Assembly: GCA_002751075.1 (NCBI GenBank)
Contig: NAOQ01000406.1
Location: 49,225-60,158 of the forward strand
Source of the DNA: Ichthyophonus hoferi
Lineage: Eukaryota > Opisthokonta > Ichthyosporea > Ichthyophonida > Ichthyophonidae
Length of the DNA: 10,934 nt
Reading direction: 5' to 3'
The notes under the pieces are model-generated. The model was given only the letters and a program-made list of their open reading frames with translations. It did not search any database and was not told the origin of the DNA. This document shows positions 1 to 7,321 of this stretch, in pieces. Position numbers and translations under genes: made by a program. Position 1 is the first letter of the stretch. Each line of letters starts with the position of its first letter.

Positions 1-56
<56 letters not shown>

Positions 57-110
57 ATCGGGAAGAAGAAAAAGAAAAAGAGAAAGAGAGAGAAAGAGAA
101 AGATATGATA
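1..110. repeat. (GA)25 microsatellite and purine tract
   Basis: Positions 1-51 are an uninterrupted GA repeat that runs off the left edge, followed by GAAGAAAAAG-type purines to about 105. On the gene's sense strand this is a CT/pyrimidine tract, like those ahead of this gene's acceptors. Confidence 0.95.
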
Positions 111-296
111 GGGGACAATTGGTAAGGTTAGTTGGTTAGGAAAGTCGATGTAAGATACTATTTGTAGAGGGTAGTGGTAATTAGGGTGTGATCATATTAA
201 TAGTCTTTACTATAGAGGGAAGTGAAGAGAGAACAGGGTTAAGATTTATAAATAGAGGAAACTATATAAATAAAGAGCAAGGATATATATATGAAC

Positions 297-505
297 CTTT
301 AAGGCCATCAACTCTTCCAGCCAGTTCCTCTCCAACTCCTTCTGTATGTTATCTCTATCCGATACCTTTTTAACCATAATAGCCATTTTCTCTACTAGCT
401 TATTGGTCTTTCCTTCAACCTTTTCCTTGTCCTCTATACTAGCTCTTACTTCTTCTTGGGCCTTAGATAGTTGCATTTCAAGGTCGAGGTTACGATTATG
501 TGACA
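297..505 (-). CDS. Exon 8: continuation of the long coiled coil; 3' boundary unsettled
   Basis: The acceptor ...TCTGGTGTAG|TG follows a sense-strand C/T tract. It enters in phase 1 and makes a Val codon with the last G of exon 7. The helix continues in register: QFQLE, then V, then SHNRNLDLEMQLSKAQEEV. Residues 666-734 end ERNWLEELMALK, followed by a possible donor AAG|GTTCAT. Without splicing the frame adds 16 hydrophobic residues (VHIYILALYLYSFLYL) and stops at TAA 248-246; these look like translated AT-rich intron. The coding part to 297 is well supported; the end is not. Confidence 0.72.
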
Positions 506-3500
506 CTACACCAGATATATGTGGGGGGAAATAATATAATAGAGGAAGGAAGAGTGTTGTAAAGGTTAGTTAGAGAAAAGATAAGATGGTATGTATGTGT
601 ATGGATACGTATATATAAAGATAAATAGAGTATATTAGTAATGACAATAATCAATGCTAGTAAATATAGTCATGACAGGAATGGCAATGGGGTTGGGCTG
701 GTATTGTAATGATCAAGAATAAGATTAAGATTAAGAACCCATAAAGCCACAGTCCAATAGGACATGAAATAATTTCCCTTTCACAGTATTTCATAATAAT
801 AACAAAAAAACAACACAACACAACAGAGAGGCCAATAAAAATACAAAAATCATGATCCTACTATGGAGGGACACCTAAATATACATATATACACACATAT
901 ACATATATTTGCATGCATAGCTACTGTACTGGATCTCATTTAAAAACTTCAACAAGAATAACCTGATTATATTATACTATACAGCATAGCATATATTATA
1001 TCATATTAAAATATAACATACCATAATATAATATAACATAACATAGCATAACCTGACGTAACATAACATTGCATACCATAAATAACATAGTATATCATAC
1101 AACATAACATAACATAACAACATAATATACCATAACATAACATAGCATAATATAACATACCCTCCAGCTGAAATTGTAAATCGCCCACTAGTTTTTGCAT
1201 CTCCTTCAGCTCCTTATTCGTTTCCTCTTCCTTAGCAATACCACGGGTTAGACTAGATAGATATTCGTTACCCCGTCGGTTCTCTTCATTTATACGGGTT
1301 TCTAAGTACTTCGTTCTAGCAACCATTTCCTCTTTCACCCTATTAGTGTCCAGTAGACTGAGTGATAATTTAGCAATCTGTTTTTCACACTCTTCAATTA
1401 TTACAGACATTTCAGCTACAATTGCCTTTTCATTTTCCTTCTCATCGGCCTCGACCTCTGGCTCTGGCTCTGGCTCTGGCTCTGCCTTTACCTCTGTATC
1501 TGCCTTTACCTCTACCTCTACCTCCAGTGGATCATTGTTGTTTACTGTCTGGCTTCCAGTTCCATGCTCATCGTTGCCTGTCTGTGTGCCTTCCACCCGA
1601 CTCCCTTCACTCAGTAACTCACTCTCTCGCACCAAAATTAATTCATTGCTCAAGTTTCCTTGAGCCTCAGTACTAAGGGTAGCATTGGACACGCCTTCTT
1701 CCTGTATATTTCCCACTTTCTTTTTATGGTCTCTTTCCGCTAATATAAGTCCCTCACGATATCTTTCCGGACATGTAAGTTCTAATATATCTGCAAAGTT
1801 TCCAGCAGCACACAGCAGTTCAAAGAGACACTGCTCGGGTTCACTCATTTGATCTGTAGTAAGGAAGGAGGAGGAAGAGGAAGAGGAGGTATCAGTCACT
1901 GATTGTTGCTGCTTAGTAACACACAGACCACAATAATTAAGTGGTAATATACCGGGTGGTATGGATATCCTTAAGTCATCTTGCATGGCAGCGACAGTGG
2001 TTCTCAGCAGGTCTATATCTATATCCTCCTGTGCCTTCTCTGATATAGCTACAAGCTTTTCCGTATTAGTGGCAGCATTCATTTGTTTGGTCTCCCACAT
2101 CGTCAATTGGCGTTGCAGCTCCTCTATCACTGAGACCATTCCAGCGTATGTTGATTGAATAACTTTGTACGTCTCCAACGGTATTTCCTTGTACAGGTTC
2201 AGGGGGTAGGTCTATATGCGAGGTAGATAGAGAATAGGAGGGGAAAGGGGAAGAAGGAAAGATAATACGTGTTAATCAATTAATTCACTGAGATATGTGT
2301 GTGGACGGGTTTTTGTAATTCGGCTATAATGAATGTGATGAGGGGATCCCTGTGGGTGTGAGTAGTAGGGTAGGGTAGAGTCGGATAGTTAAGCCGTGAA
2401 TCAAAAATCAGTCTGGATGCAGTAAAATAATACTAATAGGTAAAACAAGCTACTAGTTAACATGATTCATTTATATAGGAAGTACGTGCCGTGCATCTTC
2501 AACTAACCAAAACTCATTTTATTGACCATATTATATTGTACTAATTATGTTATATTATATCATATCATATCATACCGTATCATATATAGTATCAGATTGC
2601 ATCTTATCTTATCCTATCATATCATACCATATCATATCAAGATAAAAGATGCCTATGTATCTACATCTATATACCCTAATTTAACTCCATTAGGTCATGA
2701 AGTGTTTTCAAGGTTAGTACGCATTAATAAGTACTTTATGGCTAATAACCTTTCAAAGTAAAGAAACATTATTTATATATAGATTGCTGTAAATATCTAG
2801 GTATAAAATAATAACCCACTCATAGTGAAATGATGTTTTAAGACACTTCCACTCTCCTTATATTCTATACATGTATCTATCTCACTCAGCCTTTTTCTCT
2901 CTATATATCTATCTATATCTCTTACCCAGTTTACCTCAACGATTCGTTTAGCTCTTTTCATTTCCTTTCTTTTCTTTCTACAACCCTTCAGATATCTCTT
3001 TCTCCTTTCTCTCACCTCCTACCTTATCCACCTCTAGCCGAGTGCCTGTTGGTATGTGTTTATTACGATCAATCGTAAGCTGCAGCTCTTCAATCTGCTT
3101 ATTTTTGTGACGTAGTTCTTGAATGGTTTGCAGAAGCCATGCCTGGACCTTGGAGGCAAAGGTGTGTAATTCTTCACGAGGCATACTCTCTCCTTCTTTC
3201 AGGTTCTCCTTAGAGGGTGGGGGTGATGGCTTCTCCTCGTCTTTATCTATAGGGAGGATTGAGGCAAAGAGAAAAATAAGGGTAGAAAGAAAGGGATGTG
3301 GAAAGGGTGGATAAAGGAGTGAGAATTGCAAACAGAAGAAAATAGAAAGTGAGAGGAAGAGGGAGGGGGGAAGAGGAATAGAAAATAAAGGGGTATGAGA
3401 CGGGCAAAAAAGAAGAAGGGAACTGGGAGGCAATATACAACATAAAAACTCAATATTTAGCTTCCAATCAAATATATTGATAGTTTTTGATTTTAAGTTT

Positions 3501-6500
3501 AAAGCAAAGGGGATAAGATTGGCAGGGAGAGACGGGGTACAAGGAATCACCAGAGTCTGACATCTCAGAGTAACACTGGTCTGAGTTGACAATGCAAAAA
3601 TTATCCTCATCCATCTGGTCAGGGACCTCTATATATGTACGTGTAAGTGTAAGAGTGGGTGTAAAAATATATTCAGAGGTATGTGTATATGTATAGGTAT
3701 ATGTCAGTACAACTGTTATGAATTAACCAAAAGATGTCGGTAAAAAAACAGCCCTACGGGTTTAATGTTAAGCTTAAGAGTGGATATGAGCAATCTCCAT
3801 TGCACCTACTTATCTTGAAATATATTCTATCTACTATATATGATACTTTAAATACAAGATATGTATCTTGTCTCCTCTATCCTATGCCTTATATTTTATA
3901 TCTTTTATTCAGTTAATATATAGCGCCTAGTTTGAATTTTGGGTTAAACGGGGTTAAGTTGAAATGAACCTAGTAAAAGAATAGGCAGAGCTTAGTAAAA
4001 AACACTCTGAGCTATCTGATTCCCATGTGGGATATCCTTTTATATTATATTAGTATTATGTTAGAGTAGTATTATGTTAAGTGTATAAAAGCGAACTTCT
4101 GTTTCGATAGTTAAAATGCTTAATTTCCTATATTAAAATGAATAGAAGGATAGAAAGAGAGTGTGAGGATGAAATGGAAATGGATAATAACCCACAAGCT
4201 CTGACTGCTACTATTCTGACAATGTGGCTTTACCTTCATATGGTGAGATATAAAGGGGAATAAGGCTTATGAACATATATATATATATATATTATAAGTC
4301 CCCTGAGACCTTTCAGACTGAAGTATTAATATATTGAGTATACAGGCTTGACTCAAGTATCAAATAGTCTCCATTGCCATTAATATTCAATTATTTTATA
4401 CTTGTATATTAGGTGGGGAACACTAGGGGAATACTAATTATAAAAAGAAAGAGAGAAAAAAAGAAAAAGAAATAATCAAACCAAAAGACAAACAAACAAA
4501 TAAACAAACAGATCACAACAACATATGATTATTATCATTGATAGTACATATTACTAACCCTCAGGCTCAGAGTCGTGTGCCATATCTGCCATACGGCAGA
4601 GAGTAAAGACCCCAGGTATGATCTGGTGGCTAATAATATCAATTATAGATGGCGTGTCCTCCATGGTCTCTGCCTCTTTTTCTTTCTCCATCTTTTTCTC
4701 CACCATAGTTAGTATTTCTTCTGTCGGTACTGTGATGTCCTCATTCCCATTTGCATCGTTGTTCTCAGGGATAAACAGGTTGTTGTCTTCGCCTGCAATC
4801 TCTGTAGCAGATACAAAAAGAGAATTCTCTCCCCATGCTATTAAGTCTGTATCCAGGCGGTCACAGTCAGCCGTGGCGTACGGGCGACAGATACGTATTT
4901 GTACTTCACCCTGGCGCACTTTATCTAGCACTACCTCAGTATCCTCTGGGGAGGAGTGGATAATAGTAGATGTAGAGAGGGAGGGAGGAAAGGGTGAAGT
5001 AAGTAGGTATATACATATGCAGGTATGTATGATAGTATCACAGTATGTAGGTATGTAGGTGGGTAGGTAGGTATCAGTGAACAAACTAGAAAACATATAA
5101 CTACTGGACAAAGCATAGCATGAAAGTACTAAGATGATAGACATATAATAGAATGATATTATTATGGGCCATGGCTATAGCTATTAGTATTAGATCAATG
5201 CCAATAATCATACCAATCCTTTAACCTCAACACTATTGGTAGGCTCTATTAGAAGGTCAGATCCGGCAGCCAATCACGACTGACCTACACGTCCATCATA
5301 GTCATACCCTTAGCATATCACTAGCATGTATTCGCTGCATCCTTTACTATTTGTTGATTTAATATCTTAATTTTAATTTTAATTTTTGTTCTAACTTCTA
5401 AATTTCTGAGGAGAGAGGATTGTTGCTATATTTATGGCAGTTTGATCCCTAGTTTGAGTTTTAGAGTCGCAGGGGTGGCTATTCGACCACCTCTCTATTT
5501 ATGTGAAGCTATACATGTTAAATAGATATAGACTGAAGGAAGGAGAATAAGGTATTATTTATGCATGATCTTGTGTGATTTCATTGAATCCAATATAATA
5601 TATGAGGGTAATGGGGGAAAAAAATGGTTATGTATAGATGTATAGGCATAGGTATGCGTCTAAAGACAAGTATATTTATAAACATAAGCATAAGTACAGA
5701 TGCATATATACATATACAATTAATTGTAAATATAAGAGTGGCATAGAGTGATACAAGATAATCTGGGCCTATATATCATGGTCTACAAAAACGTTCAAAG
5801 TGTAGTGAGATATAGGGTGAGAAAAGAGGACAGAAATTACCTTTCGTTGCTATGGGAACCCATACGTCAGAGTCAAGATATAATAAAGACATATCCCCTC
5901 CATAACCACCTATACCCTGAGACACCTAGATGTAGAGACAGTGGTAAAACAGGATTGGCCTAGAGTATAAGTATAAAAGCTAGAGTCTCGTGTTTAGATG
6001 GAATGACATAATTATTGTCCGCTAATGCTTGATTAAGATAGGATAGGGTAGTACTTATATTAGTAAAGTATAGAGTGGTATGATATAGTGTGGTATGGTA
6101 TGGTATGGTATGGTATGGCATAGTATAGTATAGTGGGTATAAAATTAGTGATACATTAGACATACAGTGGTAGTTGGATAAGTAAGGTGCCAAGGATTGG
6201 ACGTTTAGCAGAAAAATAAAGCATAGGAACTATATAAGTACAATTTTAAACCATTTTGAACACCTAGATTCGCATTGTCCATCTTTATCTTTGATATCGT
6301 AATACTTATAAATAAAGGTATTTCCCTGTCAAAGCCTTTCAATAAACAAAAAAATACAAAGCGTCAGAGAGATAATACTACATAACAAGAATTCTAAACC
6401 AGCAGAAAAAAAAAAACTATATGCAATCGCTTCGCTTACATGCACACATATTTACATACATTACATATATACCTTTGTCAAAAAATCAGGCCATTCAGGG

Positions 6501-6556
6501 TAATCAGACGACCTCGAAACTGATTTCTCTGCTATCACCCGCTCATAGGTCGTCAT
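297..6556 (-). CDS. Eight-exon gene for an acidic coiled-coil protein, family not recognised (3' end uncertain)
   Basis: The gene reads from 6556 down to at least 297 and joins exons 6473-6556, 6242-6325, 5841-5925, 4559-4945, 3551-3628, 3023-3246, 1161-2211 and 297-505. Together these are 2202 nt, or 734 codons with no internal stop. All seven junctions use GT..AG and match in phase (0,0,1,1,1,0,1). The start is the first ATG in frame, with an in-frame TAA eight codons upstream. Rough layout: residues 20-85 are mixed and aromatic, faintly PH-like; 86-263 are an acidic linker; 264-302 and 326-395 are coiled coils; 423-429 are seven serines; 543-569 are a Glu-Pro/Glu-Val repeat; 570-734 are a long charged coiled coil that crosses the last junction without losing its heptads. 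No signal peptide, membrane segment or catalytic motif is visible, so the protein is probably cytoplasmic or nuclear. A scaffold or cytoskeleton-linked role is only inferred. Exon chaining is strong; function is unknown. Confidence 0.8.
506..1160 (-). other. Intron 7 (655 bases, phase 1)
   Basis: The donor GTATGT lies inside a TTATG-type repeat (about 1011-1160); the acceptor GGTGTAG follows a C/T tract. The centre (640-960) is AT-rich with A-runs and an ATACATAT stretch (880-910). No coding-like segment compatible with phase 1 was seen. Confidence 0.65.
1011..1160. repeat. Pentanucleotide-type repeat (CATAA on +, TTATG on sense strand)
   Basis: Many copies of ACATA/ACATAGCATA with point changes and unit-length shifts form an old, degraded microsatellite. 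It reaches the exon 7 donor. Confidence 0.85.
1161..2211 (-). CDS. Exon 7: largest exon, 350 codons; coiled coils, poly-Ser, Glu-Pro repeat
   Basis: The acceptor ...CGCATATAG|ACC follows a clean pyrimidine tract (purines at 2220-2263 on +) and enters in phase 0. The donor is CTGGAGG|GTATGT, leaving in phase 1. It encodes residues 315-664. Residues 326-395 look helical and coiled-coil prone (VSVIEELQRQLTMWETKQM). A hinge follows with Pro and Cys (IPPGILPLNYCGLC), then seven serines at 423-429. Residues 437-475 may be a small helical unit (CLFELLCAAGNFADILEL). A polar disordered stretch leads to a VEVEVK/EPEPEPEPEVE repeat (543-569), and from 570 on a strongly charged coiled coil runs to the exon end. 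The real start lies 33 bases upstream of the TTG at 2178-2176, because that upstream sequence is in frame and joins exon 6 exactly. Confidence 0.85.
1455..1525. repeat. Coding hexamer minisatellite (CTCTGG and CTCTAC/CTTTAC units)
   Basis: Four near-perfect CTCTGG units sit next to diverged CTCTGC/CTTTAC/CTCTAC units. On the minus strand they encode EPEPEPEPEVE and the VEVEVK/DTEVK region of exon 7. A unit of six bases keeps the frame when copy number changes. Confidence 0.85.
2212..3022 (-). other. Intron 6 (811 bases, phase 0)
   Basis: The donor is GTAGGA and the acceptor CATATAG with a strong pyrimidine tract (2220-2263). Just after the donor the sense strand is purine-rich (2935-3015), the reverse of the other introns. 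It also holds a TATCA repeat (2548-2640), a strong but apparently unused acceptor near 2350 and a short plus-strand open frame (2646-2760). Confidence 0.65.
2548..2640. repeat. TATCA pentanucleotide repeat in intron 6
   Basis: Repeated CATATCATATCATACC-like units with interruptions, in two blocks around 2558-2585 and 2606-2640. Confidence 0.85.
3023..3246 (-). CDS. Exon 6: Pro/Lys-rich linker and first coiled coil
   Basis: The acceptor is ...CCTCCCTATAG|AT, after a very long sense-strand pyrimidine tract (purine-rich + strand, 3252-3420). The donor is GATAAG|GTAGGA, phase 0. It completes an Asp codon from the previous exon and encodes residues 240-314. DKDEEKPSPPPSKEN is a disordered linker. 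Residues 264-302 form an amphipathic helix with heptad-spaced Leu/Ile/Val (VQAWLLQTIQELRHKN, then IEELQLTID). Reading past the donor meets a stop after about 15 codons. Confidence 0.78.
3247..3550 (-). other. Intron 5 (304 bases, phase 1), long pyrimidine tract
   Basis: The donor is GTGATT and the acceptor CCTATAG. From about 3252 to 3420 the plus strand is almost all purine, so the transcript carries an unusually long C/T tract ahead of exon 6. The tract is open in several frames, which makes spurious Ser/Pro/Phe/Leu-rich ORFs here. Confidence 0.6.
3551..3628 (-). CDS. Exon 5: 78-nt phase-1 exon, acidic Asp/Ser-rich
   Basis: The acceptor is ...TACATATATAG|AG, following a C/T-rich stretch on the sense strand; the donor is GACTCTG|GTGATT. 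It enters and leaves in phase 1, so the frame holds whether it is included or skipped: exon 4 (GAG G|) also joins directly to exon 6 (|AT AAA). It encodes VPDQMDEDNFC..., ending SEMSDS, and adds 26 residues rich in Asp, Ser, Met and two Cys. It may be constitutive or an optional cassette; sequence alone cannot decide. It lies in a different frame from the longer open frame running through this intron. Confidence 0.6.
4275..4292. repeat. (AT)n microsatellite in intron 4
   Basis: A simple alternating AT run of about nine units. Confidence 0.9.
4440..4510. repeat. A/G-rich block followed by (AAAC/AAAT) tract
   Basis: Positions 4442-4475 are A and G only; 4484-4510 repeat AAAC/AAAT units. The block lies within intron 4. 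Confidence 0.8.
4559..4945 (-). CDS. Exon 4: 129 residues, acidic linker
   Basis: The acceptor follows a long pyrimidine tract on the sense strand (purines at 4948-5000 on +) and reads CTCCCCAG|AG. The donor is CCTGAGG|GTTAGT, whose intronic TAG is where the unspliced frame stops. The exon encodes residues 86-213. It starts DTEVVLDKVRQGEVQIRI, which could be the last strands of the N-terminal domain. The rest is acidic and Asn-rich (NNDANGNED), then a short charged helix (VEKKMEKEKEAE), then a hydrophobic patch (IIDIISHQIIPGVF) followed by a Met/Cys-rich segment. No known domain is recognised. Confidence 0.8.
4946..5840 (-). other. Intron 3 (895 bases, phase 1)
   Basis: The donor is GTAATT; the acceptor CCCCAG follows a clear pyrimidine tract. 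It holds a GTAGGTAT-type microsatellite (5041-5074), a T/A-rich stretch (5350-5400) and AT-rich sequence at 5560-5750. A weak, phase-compatible candidate cassette exon at 5396-5494 is discussed in the findings. No other coding-like segment was found. Confidence 0.65.
5041..5074. repeat. GTAGGTAT-type microsatellite in intron 3
   Basis: Tandem ATGTAGGT/GGGTAGGTAGGTAT units on the plus strand; the transcript reads CCTACATACC. Confidence 0.8.
5841..5925 (-). CDS. Exon 3: 28 codons plus one base, glycine loop and LLYLDS strand
   Basis: The acceptor is ...CTACATCTAG|GTG and the donor is AAAG|GTAATT. Phase 0 enters and phase 1 leaves; the last G joins AG of exon 4 to make a Glu codon. Visible residues are VSQGIGGYGGD, then MSLLYLDSDVWVPIATK: a Gly-rich turn and two likely beta strands with a Trp. 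This is the most domain-like part of the protein. It is 85 nt long and would be easy to miss without the flanking phases. Confidence 0.72.
5926..6241 (-). other. Intron 2 (316 bases, phase 0) with TATGG pentanucleotide repeat
   Basis: The donor is GTACTT and the acceptor CATCTAG. The middle is dominated by a TATGG/TATAG repeat at about 6073-6137. An open frame on the minus strand there (about 5960-6193) is just translated repeat. No further exon was seen. Confidence 0.6.
6073..6137. repeat. TATGG pentanucleotide repeat in intron 2
   Basis: Five or more perfect TATGG units are flanked by TATAG variants. Confidence 0.9.
6242..6325 (-). CDS. Exon 2: 28 codons, aromatic and lysine-rich
   Basis: The acceptor ...TTTGACAG|GGA follows a T-rich tract (TATTTTTTTG on the sense strand), and the donor is ATT|GTACTT. 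The exon is phase 0 at both ends and keeps the frame between exons 1 and 3. It begins GNTFIYKYYDIKDKDG and ends CSKWFKI. With its neighbours it gives an LTK-GN...WFKI...LLYLDS pattern that resembles strands 1-3 of a PH-type domain. The GTACTT donor is weak, and a better-looking GT (TCTAG|GTGTTC) is out of phase, so the 3' edge is the less certain one. Confidence 0.6.
6326..6472 (-). other. Intron 1 (147 bases, phase 0)
   Basis: It runs from GTATAT to TGACAG on the sense strand. It contains an A-run on + (a T-run in the transcript) near 6405-6416 and a T-rich tract at 6345-6352 that serves as the pyrimidine tract. It is the shortest intron of the gene. Confidence 0.6.
6473..6556 (-). CDS. Exon 1: start codon and 28 N-terminal residues
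   Basis: The ATG at 6556-6554 opens a 28-codon frame that begins MTTYERVIAEK and ends PEWPDFLTK. It stops in phase 0 at the donor AAG|GTATAT (intron from 6472). An in-frame TAA lies shortly upstream, so this ATG is the natural start unless a 5' noncoding exon exists. The segment is polar, then turns aromatic (Y, W, F), as at the start of a folded domain. An upstream CCAAT motif on the same strand (6678-6674) is about 120 bases before the ATG; whether it is used is unknown. Confidence 0.75.
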
Positions 6557-7321
6557 AGTGCTTTCGTTTTAGTCTATCATAAATTATTGCATAAAAAGTT
6601 ATTAACGTCTTGTTTATTTGGTTTTAATTTTAAACCCTAGTTTCTAGAACCAGTCTACCTGCTCAATTCCCTCATTGGTGAATCATCCCACCTCCGTCTT
6701 TAGTGTTATAAGATATTGAATAATTAAATATCACCCCAGAATGTAGTATAGAAAACACCATACACGTCTTCATTCTTAGTTTCCTTTTCCAACTTATTTA
6801 AACCACACCTTCCTCTTATAAATGAAGTTTCGTTGAAGGAACTTTCATTAACATTCTATTCCACAAAAATCTAGTACCGTAGTAACGTGAATAAGAATAT
6901 TAAAAAAATCTCTGCCTATTATACCATGATGGACTTACTGTAATGATGCTTTGCCTTTATTACTTGTTCAATGTATAAAATCCAGACATAACTAATAGGT
7001 TTCTTCATATATATATATTATATACATCTTAATTATGTTCTTATTATATGATTTATTAAACATAGTATTATTTCAGCTATATTAGTAATAAAGGTCTGAA
7101 CTAAAGACATAATATAACTTCACGTTGTTCTATCTTTATAAAGATAGTACTTTAAGAAGCTCCAGGTCGTTACTTTGACACACAAACTACTTATAACATT
7201 CTACAAAAGATTTTTAAAAAATAAAAGATTATTGCTAAACATTAGTTGTACGCTACAAAAGTAAATGTTTATATATATATACAACAATAAAGGACAACCA
7301 AAATATTATTCTGTTTGAGTT
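6557..7321. other. Upstream flank of the coiled-coil gene, noncoding
   Basis: This AT-rich stretch is the likely promoter and 5' leader region of the minus-strand gene. A CCAAT motif lies at 6678-6674 on the minus strand. No TATA box at a convincing distance was found. It also holds a short AT run (7009-7022) and the palindrome at 7130-7147. No ORF of note on either strand. Confidence 0.5.
7130..7147. repeat. 18-base perfect palindrome
   Basis: CTATCTTTATAAAGATAG equals its own reverse complement. The centre carries TATAAA on both strands. It could be a cruciform or a dimer binding site, or chance in AT-rich DNA. Confidence 0.85.

Larger units (their letters stand above)
3629..4558 (-). other. 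Intron 4 (930 bases, phase 1)
   Basis: The donor is GTTAGT and the acceptor ATATATAG. It contains an (AT)n run near 4275-4292, an A/G-rich block followed by an AAAC/AAAT tract (4440-4510) and AT-rich sequence. A plus-strand open frame with an ATG (3734-3916, 60 codons) and several short minus-strand open stretches are present, but none fits the gene's phases. Confidence 0.65.

Noticed and set aside
1346-1676. Two plus-strand open frames rich in Ser, or in Leu and Pro
   Set aside because: They are shadows of the coding minisatellite of exon 7 on the opposite strand.
2280-2350. Strong acceptor (pyrimidine tract, CACCCACAG|GG) in intron 6 followed by an open frame
   Set aside because: Phase 0 would be needed at both ends; the only GT donors in the open stretch are phase 1. 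Probably a decoy acceptor.
2797-3015. Basic minus-strand frame in intron 6 with an NLS-like KRKEMKRAKR and an ideal donor GTAAGA near 2925
   Set aside because: No pyrimidine tract or credible acceptor precedes it, and the exon 6 frame meets a stop before reaching it.
2978-3610. Long minus-strand open frame of 210 codons
   Set aside because: Only its left part (exon 6) is coding. The rest is a pyrimidine-rich intron translated as Leu/Pro/Ser/Phe, and it overlaps exon 5 in a different frame.
3734-3916. Plus-strand ATG open frame of 60 codons
   Set aside because: It lies inside an intron of the opposite strand; its second half is AT-rich Tyr/Leu/Ile text, and no supporting signals were found.
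3940-4055. Open minus-strand segment (YPTWESDSSECF...) in intron 4
   Set aside because: The entry phase fits, but the usable donors leave in the wrong phase or create a stop with exon 5.
4330-4385. Coding-like minus-strand segment (GNGDYLILESSL...) in intron 4
   Set aside because: No AG acceptor in the right phase precedes it.
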